A DNA stretch of 64,000 nt, taken from Brevundimonas sp. (GTDB lineage Bacteria; Pseudomonadota; Alphaproteobacteria; Caulobacterales; Caulobacteraceae). The stretch lies in the NCBI RefSeq assembly GCF_029945885.1, contig NZ_JAQSDK010000002.1, positions 62,001-126,000 of the forward strand, in the 5' to 3' direction. The notes beneath the pieces were generated by a model that was not told the origin of the DNA, searched no databases, and worked only from the letters and a program-made list of their open reading frames with translations. Positions 1 to 8,365 of the stretch are shown here, in pieces; position 1 is the first letter of the stretch; the number at the start of each line of letters is the position of its first letter. A program made the translations under genes and the position numbers.

Positions 1-20
1 GCGAGAAAGACAGGTCGGGC

Positions 21-812
21 CTAGTGGCCGTGACCCAGATTGACCACGTCATTGAGATAGACGCAGGTCAGAACAGCGAAAACGAAGGCCTGAAGGAAGG
101 CCACGAGGAACTCCAGCGCGGTCAGGCCGACGACCATGCCCAGCGACAGGGCTGCGCCCGGAATGCCGAGATAGCCGAGGCCGCCCGAGGCCGCCAGTCC
201 GCCCAGGGCGACGATGAAGCCGGCGAAGACCTTCAGCGCCACGTGACCGCCCAGCATATTGCCGAACAGACGAAGGGCGAGGGTGATGGGGCGCAGCAGG
301 AAGGAGACGAACTCGATCGGCACCACCAGGAACAGAACCGGCCACGGCACGCCCGACGGCACGAACAGCTTGAAGAAGCCGATGCCGTGTTTGGCGAAGC
401 CGATGATCAGCACCAGGCCGATGGTCAGCAGGGCGAAGGTGCCCGTCACGGCCAGCTGCGAGGTGGCGGTGAAGCTGAGGAACAGACCCAGCAGGTTCAT
501 GGCCAGGATGAAGGTGAAGACGGTGAAGATGAAGGGGAAGAGGGCCTTGCCCTCATGGCCGATGATCGATTCGGCCAGATCATCGATCATGCCGAACAAG
601 GCCTCGCCTGCGGCCTGCATCCGGCCGGGCACAACCTGGGCCTTGGCGGTCACCAGGGACAGGAACAGGACCACCAGGCCGAAGGCCACGGTCATGGCCA
701 GATGGGAGTTGGTCACGGCGAGGTGCACCGTGCCGATGATCGGCAGGGTGACGTCACCGAAATCCAGGCCCGGGAGGGACTGGATCTGGAACTGATGAAT
801 CGGATCGGCCAT
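21..812 (-). CDS. atpB: F0F1 ATP synthase subunit a
   Basis: Membrane subunit a of ATP synthase, which forms the two proton half-channels next to the c-ring. The 263-residue length and five to six hydrophobic helices fit the family. The essential arginine is Arg181 in the motif LRLFGNM, within the conserved LRPITLALRLFGNMLGGH segment. The gene follows atpI by 7 bases on the same strand, the usual alphaproteobacterial order atpI-atpB-(atpE-atpF). The rest of the operon would lie beyond the left edge of the window, since only 20 bases remain downstream of the stop. Identification is secure; the start is supported by the tight spacing to atpI. Confidence 0.97.
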   Translation of the reverse strand: MADPIHQFQIQSLPGLDFGDVTLPIIGTVHLAVTNSHLAMTVAFGLVVLFLSLVTAKAQVVPGRMQAAGEALFGMIDDLAESIIGHEGKALFPFIFTVFTFILAMNLLGLFLSFTATSQLAVTGTFALLTIGLVLIIGFAKHGIGFFKLFVPSGVPWPVLFLVVPIEFVSFLLRPITLALRLFGNMLGGHVALKVFAGFIVALGGLAASGGLGYLGIPGAALSLGMVVGLTALEFLVAFLQAFVFAVLTCVYLNDVVNLGHGH

Positions 813-819
813 CGGGTCC

Positions 820-1173
820 TTAGTCTTCTTCGTCTTCGTCGAACGGAACCGACTTCGGTTCGCCCTCGAGTTTTGCCTGCGCCATCAGACGATTCGCCGT
901 CAGGCGCGCCATCCAGATCGAAACGACGAAGCCCAGAAGGACACCGCCGATAATGCCCGCGGGGGCGGTTCCGAAGAACCGGTCCACGAGAAAGCCCGCC
1001 GCCAGACCAACAAACACACCGCCAAACAGGTCGGCGAGGATACGCCACGCCTGACTGGCGGCCGCATGACCCGCTGCCTGATGCTCCGGCCGCGCGGTTC
1101 GCGCTTCGAGAGCCGAGGCGCTGTCGTTGAGGCGTTTGATCGCCTCTTCGCGCGATTCCTTGGGCAGGGACAT
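820..1173 (-). CDS. atpI: AtpI/AtpZ-family ATP synthase accessory protein
   Basis: 117-residue small membrane protein encoded directly upstream of atpB. It has a polar N-terminal part, then two hydrophobic segments (about residues 44-70 and 74-92) with glycine-rich turns, and an acidic tail ending DEDEED. That is the pattern of AtpI/AtpZ proteins, known to help c-ring assembly or Mg2+ supply for the synthase. It is the first gene of the F0 operon, so the promoter should lie in the roughly 200 bases above 1173. The family is clear; the exact molecular role in this clade is not settled by sequence. Confidence 0.88.
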   Translation of the reverse strand: MSLPKESREEAIKRLNDSASALEARTARPEHQAAGHAAASQAWRILADLFGGVFVGLAAGFLVDRFFGTAPAGIIGGVLLGFVVSIWMARLTANRLMAQAKLEGEPKSVPFDEDEED

Positions 1174-1365
1174 GGGTTGTTTTGCTCAGCGTTCCGACAG
1201 GGCCGGTACGGGTCTGAATTCGGCGCGGAACCTATAGGCGAGGGGGGCGAAGGTCAAGGCGGGAGGGACGTGCATCAAGGTCCTGAAAACCCGCAGGATT
1301 GTTGCGTGTCCCGCTGGGTGTGACGAAGGGTCATGCGCTGCGAGGTGTCGCGGGCATTGATCCCG

Positions 1366-1392
1366 CCCCTCTCCCCCGCGGAGGAGGGGGGT
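1366..1392 (-). terminator. GC-rich hairpin after ileS
   Basis: An inverted repeat of the type CCCCTC...GAGGGG directly follows the ileS stop codon (stop at 1393-1395 on the minus strand). It has no clear T tract, so it may act as a weak terminator or simply be one of the C/G-rich REP-like palindromes seen repeatedly in this window. Confidence 0.35.
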
Positions 1393-4317
1393 TCAGGTAG
1401 CGTGCGTGCTGTCCCACCAGCGCACCGCGTCGGCGTCACGGGCGCTGAGCTCGGGGTAGACGGGGTCGGAGCCGACGTCAGGGACCCGGCGCCAGGAACG
1501 GGCGCATTTGGGATGGTCGGCCAGTTTGACCTGGACGCTGACGGTATCGCCGCCGGTGACCAGTTCGGCCCCCGAGGTGCGGAACACCTCGGCCGGGTCC
1601 AGGCCTTCGAAGGCGGCGAAAGCCCCGGCCGGGCCGGTGACGACCGGCCAGGCGTCCAGGGCCCCGCCGATGGTCTTGGCGCGGCGCGACTCTTCCAGCG
1701 CCTCGTTGACGACCTCGAGCACGGTCTCGACCGTCTCCCAGCGGCGGGCCTCGTCGGCGTTCTTCCACGCGGCCGGGGTCTCGGGGATGACCCGCAGGCA
1801 GTTGGTGCCGGCGTCCGGATAGCGGGTGGTCCAGGCCTCCTCCATGGTGAAGGGGGTCAGGGGAGCCAGCCAGGCGGTCAGGCGGAGGAAGACCTCATGC
1901 ATGACGGTACGGGCGGCGCGGCGACGGATCGCGTCGGGCCGGTCGCAATAGAGGCTGTCCTTGCGGATGTCGAAATACAGGGAGGACAGGTCGTTGGAGC
2001 AGAACTCCAGCACCGGGCGGACCACGTCCTGGAAACGGTAGTCGGCATAGGCGTCGCGCACCTGGCCATCCAGTTCCCACAGGCGGTGCAGGATGAATTT
2101 CTCCAGCGGCGGCATCTGGTCCAGCGGCAGGCGTTCGGCCTCGTCGAAATCGGCCACGGCCCCCAGCAGGTAGCGGACGGTGTTGCGCAGCTTGCGATAG
2201 GCATCGACCGTGGTCTGCAGGATCTGCTTCCCGATCCGCTGGTCCTCGGCGTAGTCCACGAGTGCGACCCAGAGACGCAGGATGTCGGCCCCCGACTCCT
2301 TGATGATGACGGCCGGGTCGGTGGTGTTGCCCCTGGACTTGGACATCTTCTCCCCGTTCTCGTCCTGGGTGAAGCCGTGGGTCAGCACGGCCTCATAGGG
2401 CGCGCGGCCACGGGTGCCGCAGCCTTCGAGCAGGTTGGACTGGAACCAGCCGCGATGCTGGTCCGAGCCCTCGAGATACAGGTCGGCGGGCCAGTGTGAC
2501 GGGCGGTCGCCGACATAGCCCAGGGCCGGCACGCGCGGCTCCAGGGTGAAGGCGTGGGTGCAGCCGGAGTCGAACCAGACGTCGAGGATGTCGCCGATCT
2601 TCTCGTAGCGTTTCGGGTCGTGGCTGCCGAGGAAGTCTGAATCGGGGCGGTCAAACCAGGCGTCGGCCCCGCCCTCGGTGATGGCCGCCAGGATGCGGGC
2701 ATCGACCGTGTCGTCATGCAGGGGCTGGCCGGTTTCCTTGTCGACGAACATGGCGAGTGGCGTGCCCCAGGCGCGCTGGCGGCTGACCAGCCAGTCGGGC
2801 CGGCCCTCGACCATCGAACGGATGCGGTTCTTGCCGGCGACCGGATGGAAGGCGGTGGCGTCGATGGCCGTCAGGGCCTTGTCGCGCAGGGTGTCGCCGT
2901 CCTTCAGGGGTTCGTCCATGCGGATGAACCACTGCGGGGTGTTGCGGAAGATGATCGGGGCCTTGGAGCGCCAGCTGTGCGGATAGGAATGCTCCATCCG
3001 GCCGCGGGCCAGCAGGGTGCCGGCCTCGATCAGCTTCTCCATCACCGCCGGATTGGCGGGCCCGAATTTACCGGTCTTCTTGCCTTCGGTCTCCAGCACC
3101 TTGAGGCCGGCGAACAGGGGGACGGACGGATAGTAGGCCCCCTCGGCGTCGACCGTGTCCGGCACTTCGTGATGGCCGTGGGCCTTCCAGACGTCGAAGT
3201 CGTCGGCCCCGTGGCCCGGGGCGGTGTGGACGAAGCCGGTACCGGCGTCGTCGGTGACATGGTCGCCGGCCAGCAGGGGCACGGAGAAGCCGTAGCCGGA
3301 CGACAGGGCCGCCAGCGGGTGGGCGCATTCCAGGCCCGACGGATTGATCGTGTCCAGCCGGGTCCAGGTCGCAATCTTCGCGGCCTTGAAGACCTCTTCG
3401 GCCAGCTTGTCGGCGAGGATCAGCCGGTCGCCCGGCCTGGCCCAGGGTTCGAACTCCAGCCCGGTCTCCATCGCCGTGACCTCATACAGGCCATAGGCGA
3501 TCTCGGGGCCGTAGCTGATGGCGCGGTTGGCCGGGATGGTCCAGGGCGTGGTGGTCCAGATGACGATCGACGGATTGGCATGGCGGAAGGCCAGCAGGTC
3601 ATCGGGATGATCGTCGGTCGCGCCGGTGACCGGGAATTTGACCCAGATCGTCGGGCTGACGTGGTCGTGGTATTCGATCTCGGCATCGGCCAGGGCCGTG
3701 CGCTCGACCGGCGACCACATGACCGGCTTGGAGCCGCGGTACAGCTGGCCTGAATTCTTGAATTTGTGGAACTCGCGGACGATGGCGGCCTCGGTGCCGA
3801 AATCCATCGTGGCGTAGCGGTTGTCCCAGTCGGCGGTGATGCCGAGGCGTTTGAACTGGTCGCGCTGTACGTCGATCCAGCCGGCGGCGTATTCGCGGCA
3901 GGCGGCGCGGAATTCGGCCTTGGAGACCTCGTCCTTGCGCTTGCCCTGGCTGCGGAAGCGTTCCTCGATCTTCCATTCGATCGGCAGGCCGTGGCAGTCC
4001 CAGCCGGGAACGTAGTCGACGTCATAGCCGAGCAGGAAACGGCTGCGGACGACGAAATCCTTCAGCGTCTTGTTGAGGGCATGGCCGATGTGGATGTCGC
4101 CGTTGGCATAGGGGGGACCGTCGTGCAGCACGTACAGCGGGGCCTTCTGCGCCTGACGGGCGGCGCGCAGGGTGGCGTACAGGTCGCCCCATTTTTCGAG
4201 GATCAGCGGTTCCTTCTGGGGCAGGCCGCCGCGCATCGGGAAGGGCGTTTCGGGCAGGAAGACCGTCTCGCGATAGTCGCGGCCGGTGGGGGACTCGGGA
4301 GTTTTGGCGTCGGCCAT
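1393..4317 (-). CDS. ileS: Isoleucyl-tRNA synthetase
   Basis: Class I aminoacyl-tRNA synthetase that charges tRNA-Ile, cytoplasmic, 974 residues from the chosen start. The HIGH motif (DIHIGHALNKTL) is near residue 76 and the KMSKS motif (GEKMSKSRGN) near residue 656, with the editing domain between. I chose the ATG at 4317 (MADAKTPESP), not the open frame 26 codons upstream, because similarity to the family begins there. The C-terminal zinc-finger region is odd: the segment KCARSW...ELSARDADAV near residue 935 keeps one cysteine where related enzymes have two CxxC pairs. A structured element lies upstream at 4385-4461. Confidence 0.97.
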   Translation of the reverse strand: MADAKTPESPTGRDYRETVFLPETPFPMRGGLPQKEPLILEKWGDLYATLRAARQAQKAPLYVLHDGPPYANGDIHIGHALNKTLKDFVVRSRFLLGYDVDYVPGWDCHGLPIEWKIEERFRSQGKRKDEVSKAEFRAACREYAAGWIDVQRDQFKRLGITADWDNRYATMDFGTEAAIVREFHKFKNSGQLYRGSKPVMWSPVERTALADAEIEYHDHVSPTIWVKFPVTGATDDHPDDLLAFRHANPSIVIWTTTPWTIPANRAISYGPEIAYGLYEVTAMETGLEFEPWARPGDRLILADKLAEEVFKAAKIATWTRLDTINPSGLECAHPLAALSSGYGFSVPLLAGDHVTDDAGTGFVHTAPGHGADDFDVWKAHGHHEVPDTVDAEGAYYPSVPLFAGLKVLETEGKKTGKFGPANPAVMEKLIEAGTLLARGRMEHSYPHSWRSKAPIIFRNTPQWFIRMDEPLKDGDTLRDKALTAIDATAFHPVAGKNRIRSMVEGRPDWLVSRQRAWGTPLAMFVDKETGQPLHDDTVDARILAAITEGGADAWFDRPDSDFLGSHDPKRYEKIGDILDVWFDSGCTHAFTLEPRVPALGYVGDRPSHWPADLYLEGSDQHRGWFQSNLLEGCGTRGRAPYEAVLTHGFTQDENGEKMSKSRGNTTDPAVIIKESGADILRLWVALVDYAEDQRIGKQILQTTVDAYRKLRNTVRYLLGAVADFDEAERLPLDQMPPLEKFILHRLWELDGQVRDAYADYRFQDVVRPVLEFCSNDLSSLYFDIRKDSLYCDRPDAIRRRAARTVMHEVFLRLTAWLAPLTPFTMEEAWTTRYPDAGTNCLRVIPETPAAWKNADEARRWETVETVLEVVNEALEESRRAKTIGGALDAWPVVTGPAGAFAAFEGLDPAEVFRTSGAELVTGGDTVSVQVKLADHPKCARSWRRVPDVGSDPVYPELSARDADAVRWWDSTHAT

Positions 4318-4384
4318 GCGGTGTCTCGGCGTGTTCAGGGTGATCGTTCGCAGGTCATTCGGGTGCGCCGACGGCCGGCTGGCC

Positions 4385-4461
4385 GACTGACGCATCAGGT
4401 TCGATCCCGGCGTATGCGAGGCCGAGGCCTCAACCCCCGTCTTCGGGGATCTTACGCCGGG
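4385..4461 (-). ncRNA. Predicted three-way-junction RNA element upstream of ileS
   Basis: A 9-bp perfect inverted repeat (4406-4414 with 4453-4461) encloses two further perfect hairpins: GAGGC/GCCTC at 4418-4431 and CCCCG/CGGGG at 4435-4448. A fourth small hairpin, CTGA/TCAG, sits at 4387-4398. Read on the minus strand this would be the ileS leader, about 90-140 bases before the start codon. The minus strand also holds GAACCTGAT, a string found in TPP riboswitches, but the other conserved TPP parts are absent. The strand and function are not known. It could be a leader, an attenuator, a small RNA or a DNA palindrome. Confidence 0.4.
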
Positions 4462-4603
4462 CGGCTAATCGAAATCGGGCGAAGGACGCGGACGGTCATG
4501 GTTCGGGCGGTCTAGCAGAGGGGCGGGGGGCTGCGCCATACCCGTGTGCGCCTTGCCAGCGGGGGAGGGGGACGGGATAGTGGGGCGACAGGGGAGATTT
4601 CGC

Positions 4604-5152
4604 ATGCGTGTTCCGTTTTCGGCCGTTCCGTTCGCTCTCGCCGCCCTGGCGGGGCTGGCTGCCTGTTCCGATCATCAGCCGGAGCAGATCCGGCCTGCCG
4701 CCGAGCTGGTCGCGGCCCTGCCGCCGGGGCGACCGGCCATCTATGCCGCGGCGCTGGAGGGGCCGGAGCCGTTCGTGCGGGCCCTTTATGCCGTTTACGC
4801 CGGGGACGGCCGGGGGCTGGAGCCGTTGCCGCCGGGGCGGGACCCGATCTACGGGCGGACGCTGAACGCCATGATCGGGGCCGATTTCCGCAAGGCGGAC
4901 GGGGAGGCCCCCTTTCTGAACCACGACCCGATCTGCGGCTGTCAGGACAGCAGCGGGCTGGTGCTCGAGTCGGTGGTGGTGACCGAGAGCGGGGCGACGA
5001 CGGCCGAGGCGGCGGTGGTGTTCTCCAATCTGGGCGAGACTCACCGGCAGACGCTGAAACTGATGAAGGAGGGCCAGTCGTGGCGGGTCGTTGACGTTCT
5101 GGTCCCCGGTCAGCCGCCGCTGACGGAGCAGTTGCTGAAGGTCATCGACTAG
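4604..5152 (+). CDS. Putative lipoprotein, DUF3828-like
   Basis: 182-residue exported protein. The N-terminus has a basic start, a hydrophobic run and a lipobox ending LAAC (Cys near residue 21), which predicts lipid anchoring. The mature part resembles the DUF3828 group: a central sequence about an unfinished or zero-length activity level (ICGCQDSSG), then VVFSNLGETH and a C-terminal WRVVDVL motif typical of these small periplasmic folds. The ATG at 4604 is preceded by GGGGAG and begins the signal peptide, so it is preferred over an open frame 20 codons upstream. Its 3' end overlaps ribF by 11 bases tail to tail. Function unknown. Confidence 0.72.
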   Translation: MRVPFSAVPFALAALAGLAACSDHQPEQIRPAAELVAALPPGRPAIYAAALEGPEPFVRALYAVYAGDGRGLEPLPPGRDPIYGRTLNAMIGADFRKADGEAPFLNHDPICGCQDSSGLVLESVVVTESGATTAEAAVVFSNLGETHRQTLKLMKEGQSWRVVDVLVPGQPPLTEQLLKVID

Positions 5153-6083
5153 CCCCGAGCACCGCGCGGGCGGCGACGGCATCGGCGGCGATCTGGACTT
5201 TCAGCGGTTCCAGACCGTCGAAATTCATTTCGCCGCGCAGGCGGGCGATCAGGTCGGTCTCCAGGCTCTGGCCGTAGAGGTCGCCGTCGAAATCGAACAG
5301 CCAGACCTCGAGCATCGGCTGTTCGGTCTCGAACATCGGCCGGATGCCGAGATTGGCGACGCCGTCGATGACCCGGCCGTCCTCAAGGCGGCTGCGGGTG
5401 GCGTAGATGCCATAGGCCGGGCGCATATAGTCGCCCAGCGGGACATTGGCGGTCGGCACGCCGATGGTGCGGCCGCGCTTGTCGCCGTGCACGACCGCGC
5501 CGGCGATGGCGAAAGGGCGGCCGAGAATGGCGGCGGCGCGATCCATGTCCCCGGCCTTCAGGGCCTCGCGCACGGCACTGGACGATAGTTTCAGCCCGTT
5601 GGGATCATCGAGCCGGTCGGCGACCGAGGCGCTGAAGCCGAGGTCGGTGCCGTAGCGGCGCAGGGCCTCGGGCGACCCGGTCCGGCCCTTGCCGAAGGTG
5701 AAGTCGAACCCGACGGCGGCGTGGCGAATCCCCAGTCCCGAAGCCAGCACCTCCCGCGCAAAGGCTTCATCCGACATGGCGGCCATGTCGGCGTCGAAGG
5801 GCAGCAGGTAGAGGCGGTCGACGCCCAGCGGTTCGAGGGCGCGGGCCATCTGGTCGGGGGTCATCAGGCGGAAGGGGGCGGCGTCGGGCTGGAACCAGCG
5901 GCGCGGGTGGGGGTCGAAACTGACCACGGCCAGCGGCACCTTGAGGTCGCGGGCGGCGGCGCGGGCCGTGGCGATCACGGCCTGGTGGCCGCGATGGACG
6001 CCGTCGAAGGCCCCGATGGCGACCGCGGCCCCCTTCTGGTCAGGGGTCAGGTCGCGCCAGTCGCGGATGACCTCGACCGGCAT
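5142..6083 (-). CDS. ribF: Bifunctional riboflavin kinase/FAD synthetase
   Basis: 313-residue cytoplasmic enzyme that phosphorylates riboflavin to FMN and adenylates FMN to FAD. The N-terminal nucleotidyltransferase domain shows GAFDGVHRGH at residues 24-33. The C-terminal kinase domain shows GDKRGRTIGVPTANV near residue 200, followed by YGIYATR and EVWLFDFDGDLYG. Length and domain order are standard. It lies one base downstream of the MaoC gene and probably shares its transcript. The 3' end overlaps the convergent lipoprotein gene by 11 bases. Confidence 0.97.
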   Translation of the reverse strand: MPVEVIRDWRDLTPDQKGAAVAIGAFDGVHRGHQAVIATARAAARDLKVPLAVVSFDPHPRRWFQPDAAPFRLMTPDQMARALEPLGVDRLYLLPFDADMAAMSDEAFAREVLASGLGIRHAAVGFDFTFGKGRTGSPEALRRYGTDLGFSASVADRLDDPNGLKLSSSAVREALKAGDMDRAAAILGRPFAIAGAVVHGDKRGRTIGVPTANVPLGDYMRPAYGIYATRSRLEDGRVIDGVANLGIRPMFETEQPMLEVWLFDFDGDLYGQSLETDLIARLRGEMNFDGLEPLKVQIAADAVAARAVLGASR

Positions 6084-6084
6084 G

Positions 6085-6537
6085 TCAGGCCTTTGCGGGG
6101 CGGCGCCGACGCGGGACGCGGACGGTGGCCTCGCCGTTCATGACCAGATCATCGCCGACATAGCCCTCGGCGGTCAGGATCACGCGGGCGCTCTCCGGAT
6201 CGACGGCGGCGACGGTGACGCGGGCGATCAGGATGTCACCGATGCGCACCGGCTTGTGGAAGGCCAGGGTCTGGCTGAGGTAGATGGCCCCGGCGCCGGG
6301 CAGGATGGTGCCGACCACGGCCGAGCCGACCGAGGCCGACAGCAGGCCGTGGGCGATCCGGCCGCGATAGGCGGTCTTCGACGCGAACTCCTCATCCATA
6401 TGGACGGGATTGAAGTCGTCGGAGGCCTCGGCGAAATGCTGGATCCGGGCTTCGGTGATCTCGACCTGTTTCTCGGCGGTCATGCCGACGGACAGTTCTT
6501 CGAGAATATAGCCGCCGGAGGGATGTTGTTCGGTCAT
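6085..6537 (-). CDS. MaoC-family (R)-specific enoyl-CoA hydratase-like protein
   Basis: 150-residue hotdog-fold protein. The hydratase-2 signature is visible: DDFNPVHMDEEFA with the catalytic Asp and His, and the RIAHGLLSAS segment that follows. Proteins of this size act on enoyl-CoA thioesters in fatty-acid or polyhydroxyalkanoate metabolism, usually as dimers. It sits between a HAD hydrolase gene (about 40 bases upstream) and ribF (one base downstream) on the same strand. Substrate is not predictable from sequence. The C-terminal RVPRRRRPAKA tail is basic and low in complexity. Confidence 0.88.
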   Translation of the reverse strand: MTEQHPSGGYILEELSVGMTAEKQVEITEARIQHFAEASDDFNPVHMDEEFASKTAYRGRIAHGLLSASVGSAVVGTILPGAGAIYLSQTLAFHKPVRIGDILIARVTVAAVDPESARVILTAEGYVGDDLVMNGEATVRVPRRRRPAKA

Positions 6538-6575
6538 CGGCCCCTGTTAGCGCCCGGCGGTTGAATTGGCGAGCG

Positions 6576-7460
6576 TCACCACGCGAGATCGAGGGCGGCG
6601 TAGCGGGCGAAGGTGGTCTCGGCCTTCAGCAGGGCCCCGGCGCGGGCCGGGTCCAGCGCCCCGTCCGGGCTGCGCGCGGCATCGCCGTGGATACCCTGGG
6701 CGATGAACAGACAGTCCAGCGCCTGCTGGTTGGCCCCGCGCACATCGGTGATCACCCCGTCGCCGATGCACAGGACCCGGGCGCGGTTGGCGGGCGCGCC
6801 CAGCAGACGTTCCGCCTCGATCATGGCCAGGGCGTAGATGGGCCCGAACGGCTTGCCGGCCATGGTGACCCGGCCGCCCATGGACTCATACAGGTCGGCC
6901 AGGGCCCCGCCGCAATAGATCAGCTGGTCACCGCGCTGGACCACCCGGTCGGGGTTGGCGCAGATCAGTTCCAGATCACGGGCCACGGCCGGGGTCAGGC
7001 GTTCGCGATAGTCCTCGGGCGTTTCGGTGGTGTCGTCGTCGGGGCCGGTGACCGAGATGAAGGCGGCGTCGGCGGCCCCGTGGGCGGTGTGCAGGCCCAG
7101 CCCCTCGTACAGGGGCCAGTCGCGACCGGGGCCGATGATCCAGGCCGGGCCGGGCGCGCGCCGGGCCAGCTCCATCCGGGTGGCGTCGCCCGAGGTGACG
7201 AAGGCGCGCCACGATTCGCGCGGCACGCCGAGGCCGTCCAGCTGGGCCACCACGTCGCTGGCCGGGCGCGGCGAGTTGGAGATCAGCACCACATGGCGCG
7301 GGCCGTTGGGGCCGGGCTCGCGGTTGAACCGGGCCAGGGCCTCGCAGGCGTCGGGCCAGCTTTCGCGGCCGTTGTGGATCACGCCCCAGACGTCACAGAG
7401 CAGGATGTCATAGTCGTCGGCGACGGCGGCGAGGTGCGGGAGCGGATGCGGCAGGGTCAT
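6576..7460 (-). CDS. HAD-superfamily hydrolase, TIGR01459 type
   Basis: 294-residue cytoplasmic protein of the HAD class IIA group, close to NagD-like phosphatases. Motif I is DVWGVIHNG (near residue 23), motif II VLISNSPR, and the C-terminal CIGDGVITDVRGANQQ gives motif IV. In this subfamily the first catalytic Asp is followed by V-W-G, as here. The natural substrate is not known. Its start overlaps the stop of the upstream 93-residue gene by 4 bases (ATGA), which implies translational coupling. Confidence 0.9.
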   Translation of the reverse strand: MTLPHPLPHLAAVADDYDILLCDVWGVIHNGRESWPDACEALARFNREPGPNGPRHVVLISNSPRPASDVVAQLDGLGVPRESWRAFVTSGDATRMELARRAPGPAWIIGPGRDWPLYEGLGLHTAHGAADAAFISVTGPDDDTTETPEDYRERLTPAVARDLELICANPDRVVQRGDQLIYCGGALADLYESMGGRVTMAGKPFGPIYALAMIEAERLLGAPANRARVLCIGDGVITDVRGANQQALDCLFIAQGIHGDAARSPDGALDPARAGALLKAETTFARYAALDLAW

Positions 7461-7738
7461 GGACGGGGGATAGCCGGTTCAGTGTCGGCGGTGAAGGTTT
7501 CGTCGTCGGCTTCAGGGTTCAGTTCCGGAGTCATGGTCTCGAGCAGCAACAGGGCGGGCGACAGGATGAAGTCCTCGATGGCGACGCGGGCACCCCGGCG
7601 GCTCAGGTCCAGATACATGGCCTCGCGGTCGCAACGCGGGGTGTAGGCCCCGGTCAGCAGGCCTTCGAGGCGGATACGCTGGATCGCATAGACCGCGGCC
7701 CGGTGGCGGTCGCTTCGGCTGGGGCGGCGGGATCGCAT
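7457..7738 (-). CDS. Conserved small protein of unknown function
   Basis: 93-residue protein beginning MRSRRPSRSD. It overlaps the HAD hydrolase gene by 4 bases, so it is likely the first gene of that operon. A longer open frame runs upstream to about 8137, but its translation there is low-complexity Pro/Arg/Gly and unlike a protein, so I start at 7738. The body has an amphipathic central part (LTGAYTPRCDREAMYLDLSRRGARVAIEDF) and an acidic Thr-rich tail. I do not recognise a family. Real coding is supported by the tight overlap and sensible composition. Confidence 0.6.
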   Translation of the reverse strand: MRSRRPSRSDRHRAAVYAIQRIRLEGLLTGAYTPRCDREAMYLDLSRRGARVAIEDFILSPALLLLETMTPELNPEADDETFTADTEPAIPRP

Positions 7739-8281
7739 GGCGGGCTCCGGGACGTCGGGTTGCGGGCAGGGGTCGGCCCCGTCGGGCGGCGGCCGGACGG
7801 TCGGGGCGGGCGCGGGGCGACCGGGGCTCGCCCGGTGCAGGAATGAAATACCGTTTCGACGAGACACAGCGCCCCGCGTGGCCGTTTTCCACGCGCCCGT
7901 CGCCTGCCGGCCCTGTTCGGGCCTTGGCGACTCGCCGCCCCGTCCGTTGCCGGGCGGGACAGGGGGCGGACGTGCCGGTCGGTGCCGACAGCGGTCACGA
8001 CCCGAAGGCGCGCGGCGAGCAAGCGGGCGGGATCCGTCCCCGCCCGGCGAGGGCCCCGGAGATACGCCTCTCCCCGGCTTCATCGCTCGGCCACAGCCCG
8101 CCGTCGTCGAGCAGCGTGGATCCGACGCCCTCCCCATCGACGGGATGAGGCGGAGTCTGACACGGGTCTGGACCCCGGCGGGTTTTTGGGGCGGGTTTTT
8201 AGGGAAGGGGTTGGGAAACAGGGGGTTGGGGCGGGGCGATAGGGGGGTTTTGGGTATTTGTGTCGCACGGGGCAGCTCTGT
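7739..8281. other. GC-rich intergenic stretch without a recognisable gene
   Basis: About 540 bases between the start of the small protein operon and the first hairpin repeat. Open frames on both strands give low-complexity Arg/Pro/Gly-rich translations and overlap each other, so none is convincing. The right-hand part (8174-8256) is a dense series of G-runs on the plus strand, listed separately. The promoter of the minus-strand operon should be here, but I see no clear consensus. Confidence 0.6.
8174..8256 (+). other. G-run tract, quadruplex-forming potential
   Basis: More than ten runs of three to six G, separated by one to six bases, lie within about 80 bases of the plus strand (for example GGGG-CGGG, AGGG-AAGGGG-TTGGG, GGGGG-TTGGGG-CGGGG). 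This exceeds the simple four-run rule for G-quadruplexes many times over. It borders the first DUF559 cassette. Confidence 0.6.
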
Positions 8282-8337
8282 CTTCCTTCTCCCCTTGAGG
8301 GAGAAGGTGGCCCGGAGGGCCGGATGAGGGGTGAAAC
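8282..8337 (+). repeat. REP-like hairpin repeat, left end of cassette 1
   Basis: About 54 bases containing the palindrome CTTCTCCCCTTGAGGGAGAAG, then a second hairpin GGCCC-GGA-GGGCC and the tail GGATGAGGGGTGA. The same sequence recurs at 9539-9594, and an inverted variant at 8734-8788 and 9991-10045. Confidence 0.9.
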
Positions 8338-8365
8338 ACAGGCCTTTCCGGTCTATCCTCCGGCT

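Noticed and set aside
4385..4461. TPP riboswitch
   Set aside because: Only GAACCTGAT matches; the CTGAGA and the second conserved helix are missing, and ileS is not a thiamine gene.
7739..8137. Upstream extension of the 93-residue protein
   Set aside because: Low-complexity Pro/Arg/Gly sequence; the ATG at 7738 gives a better protein.
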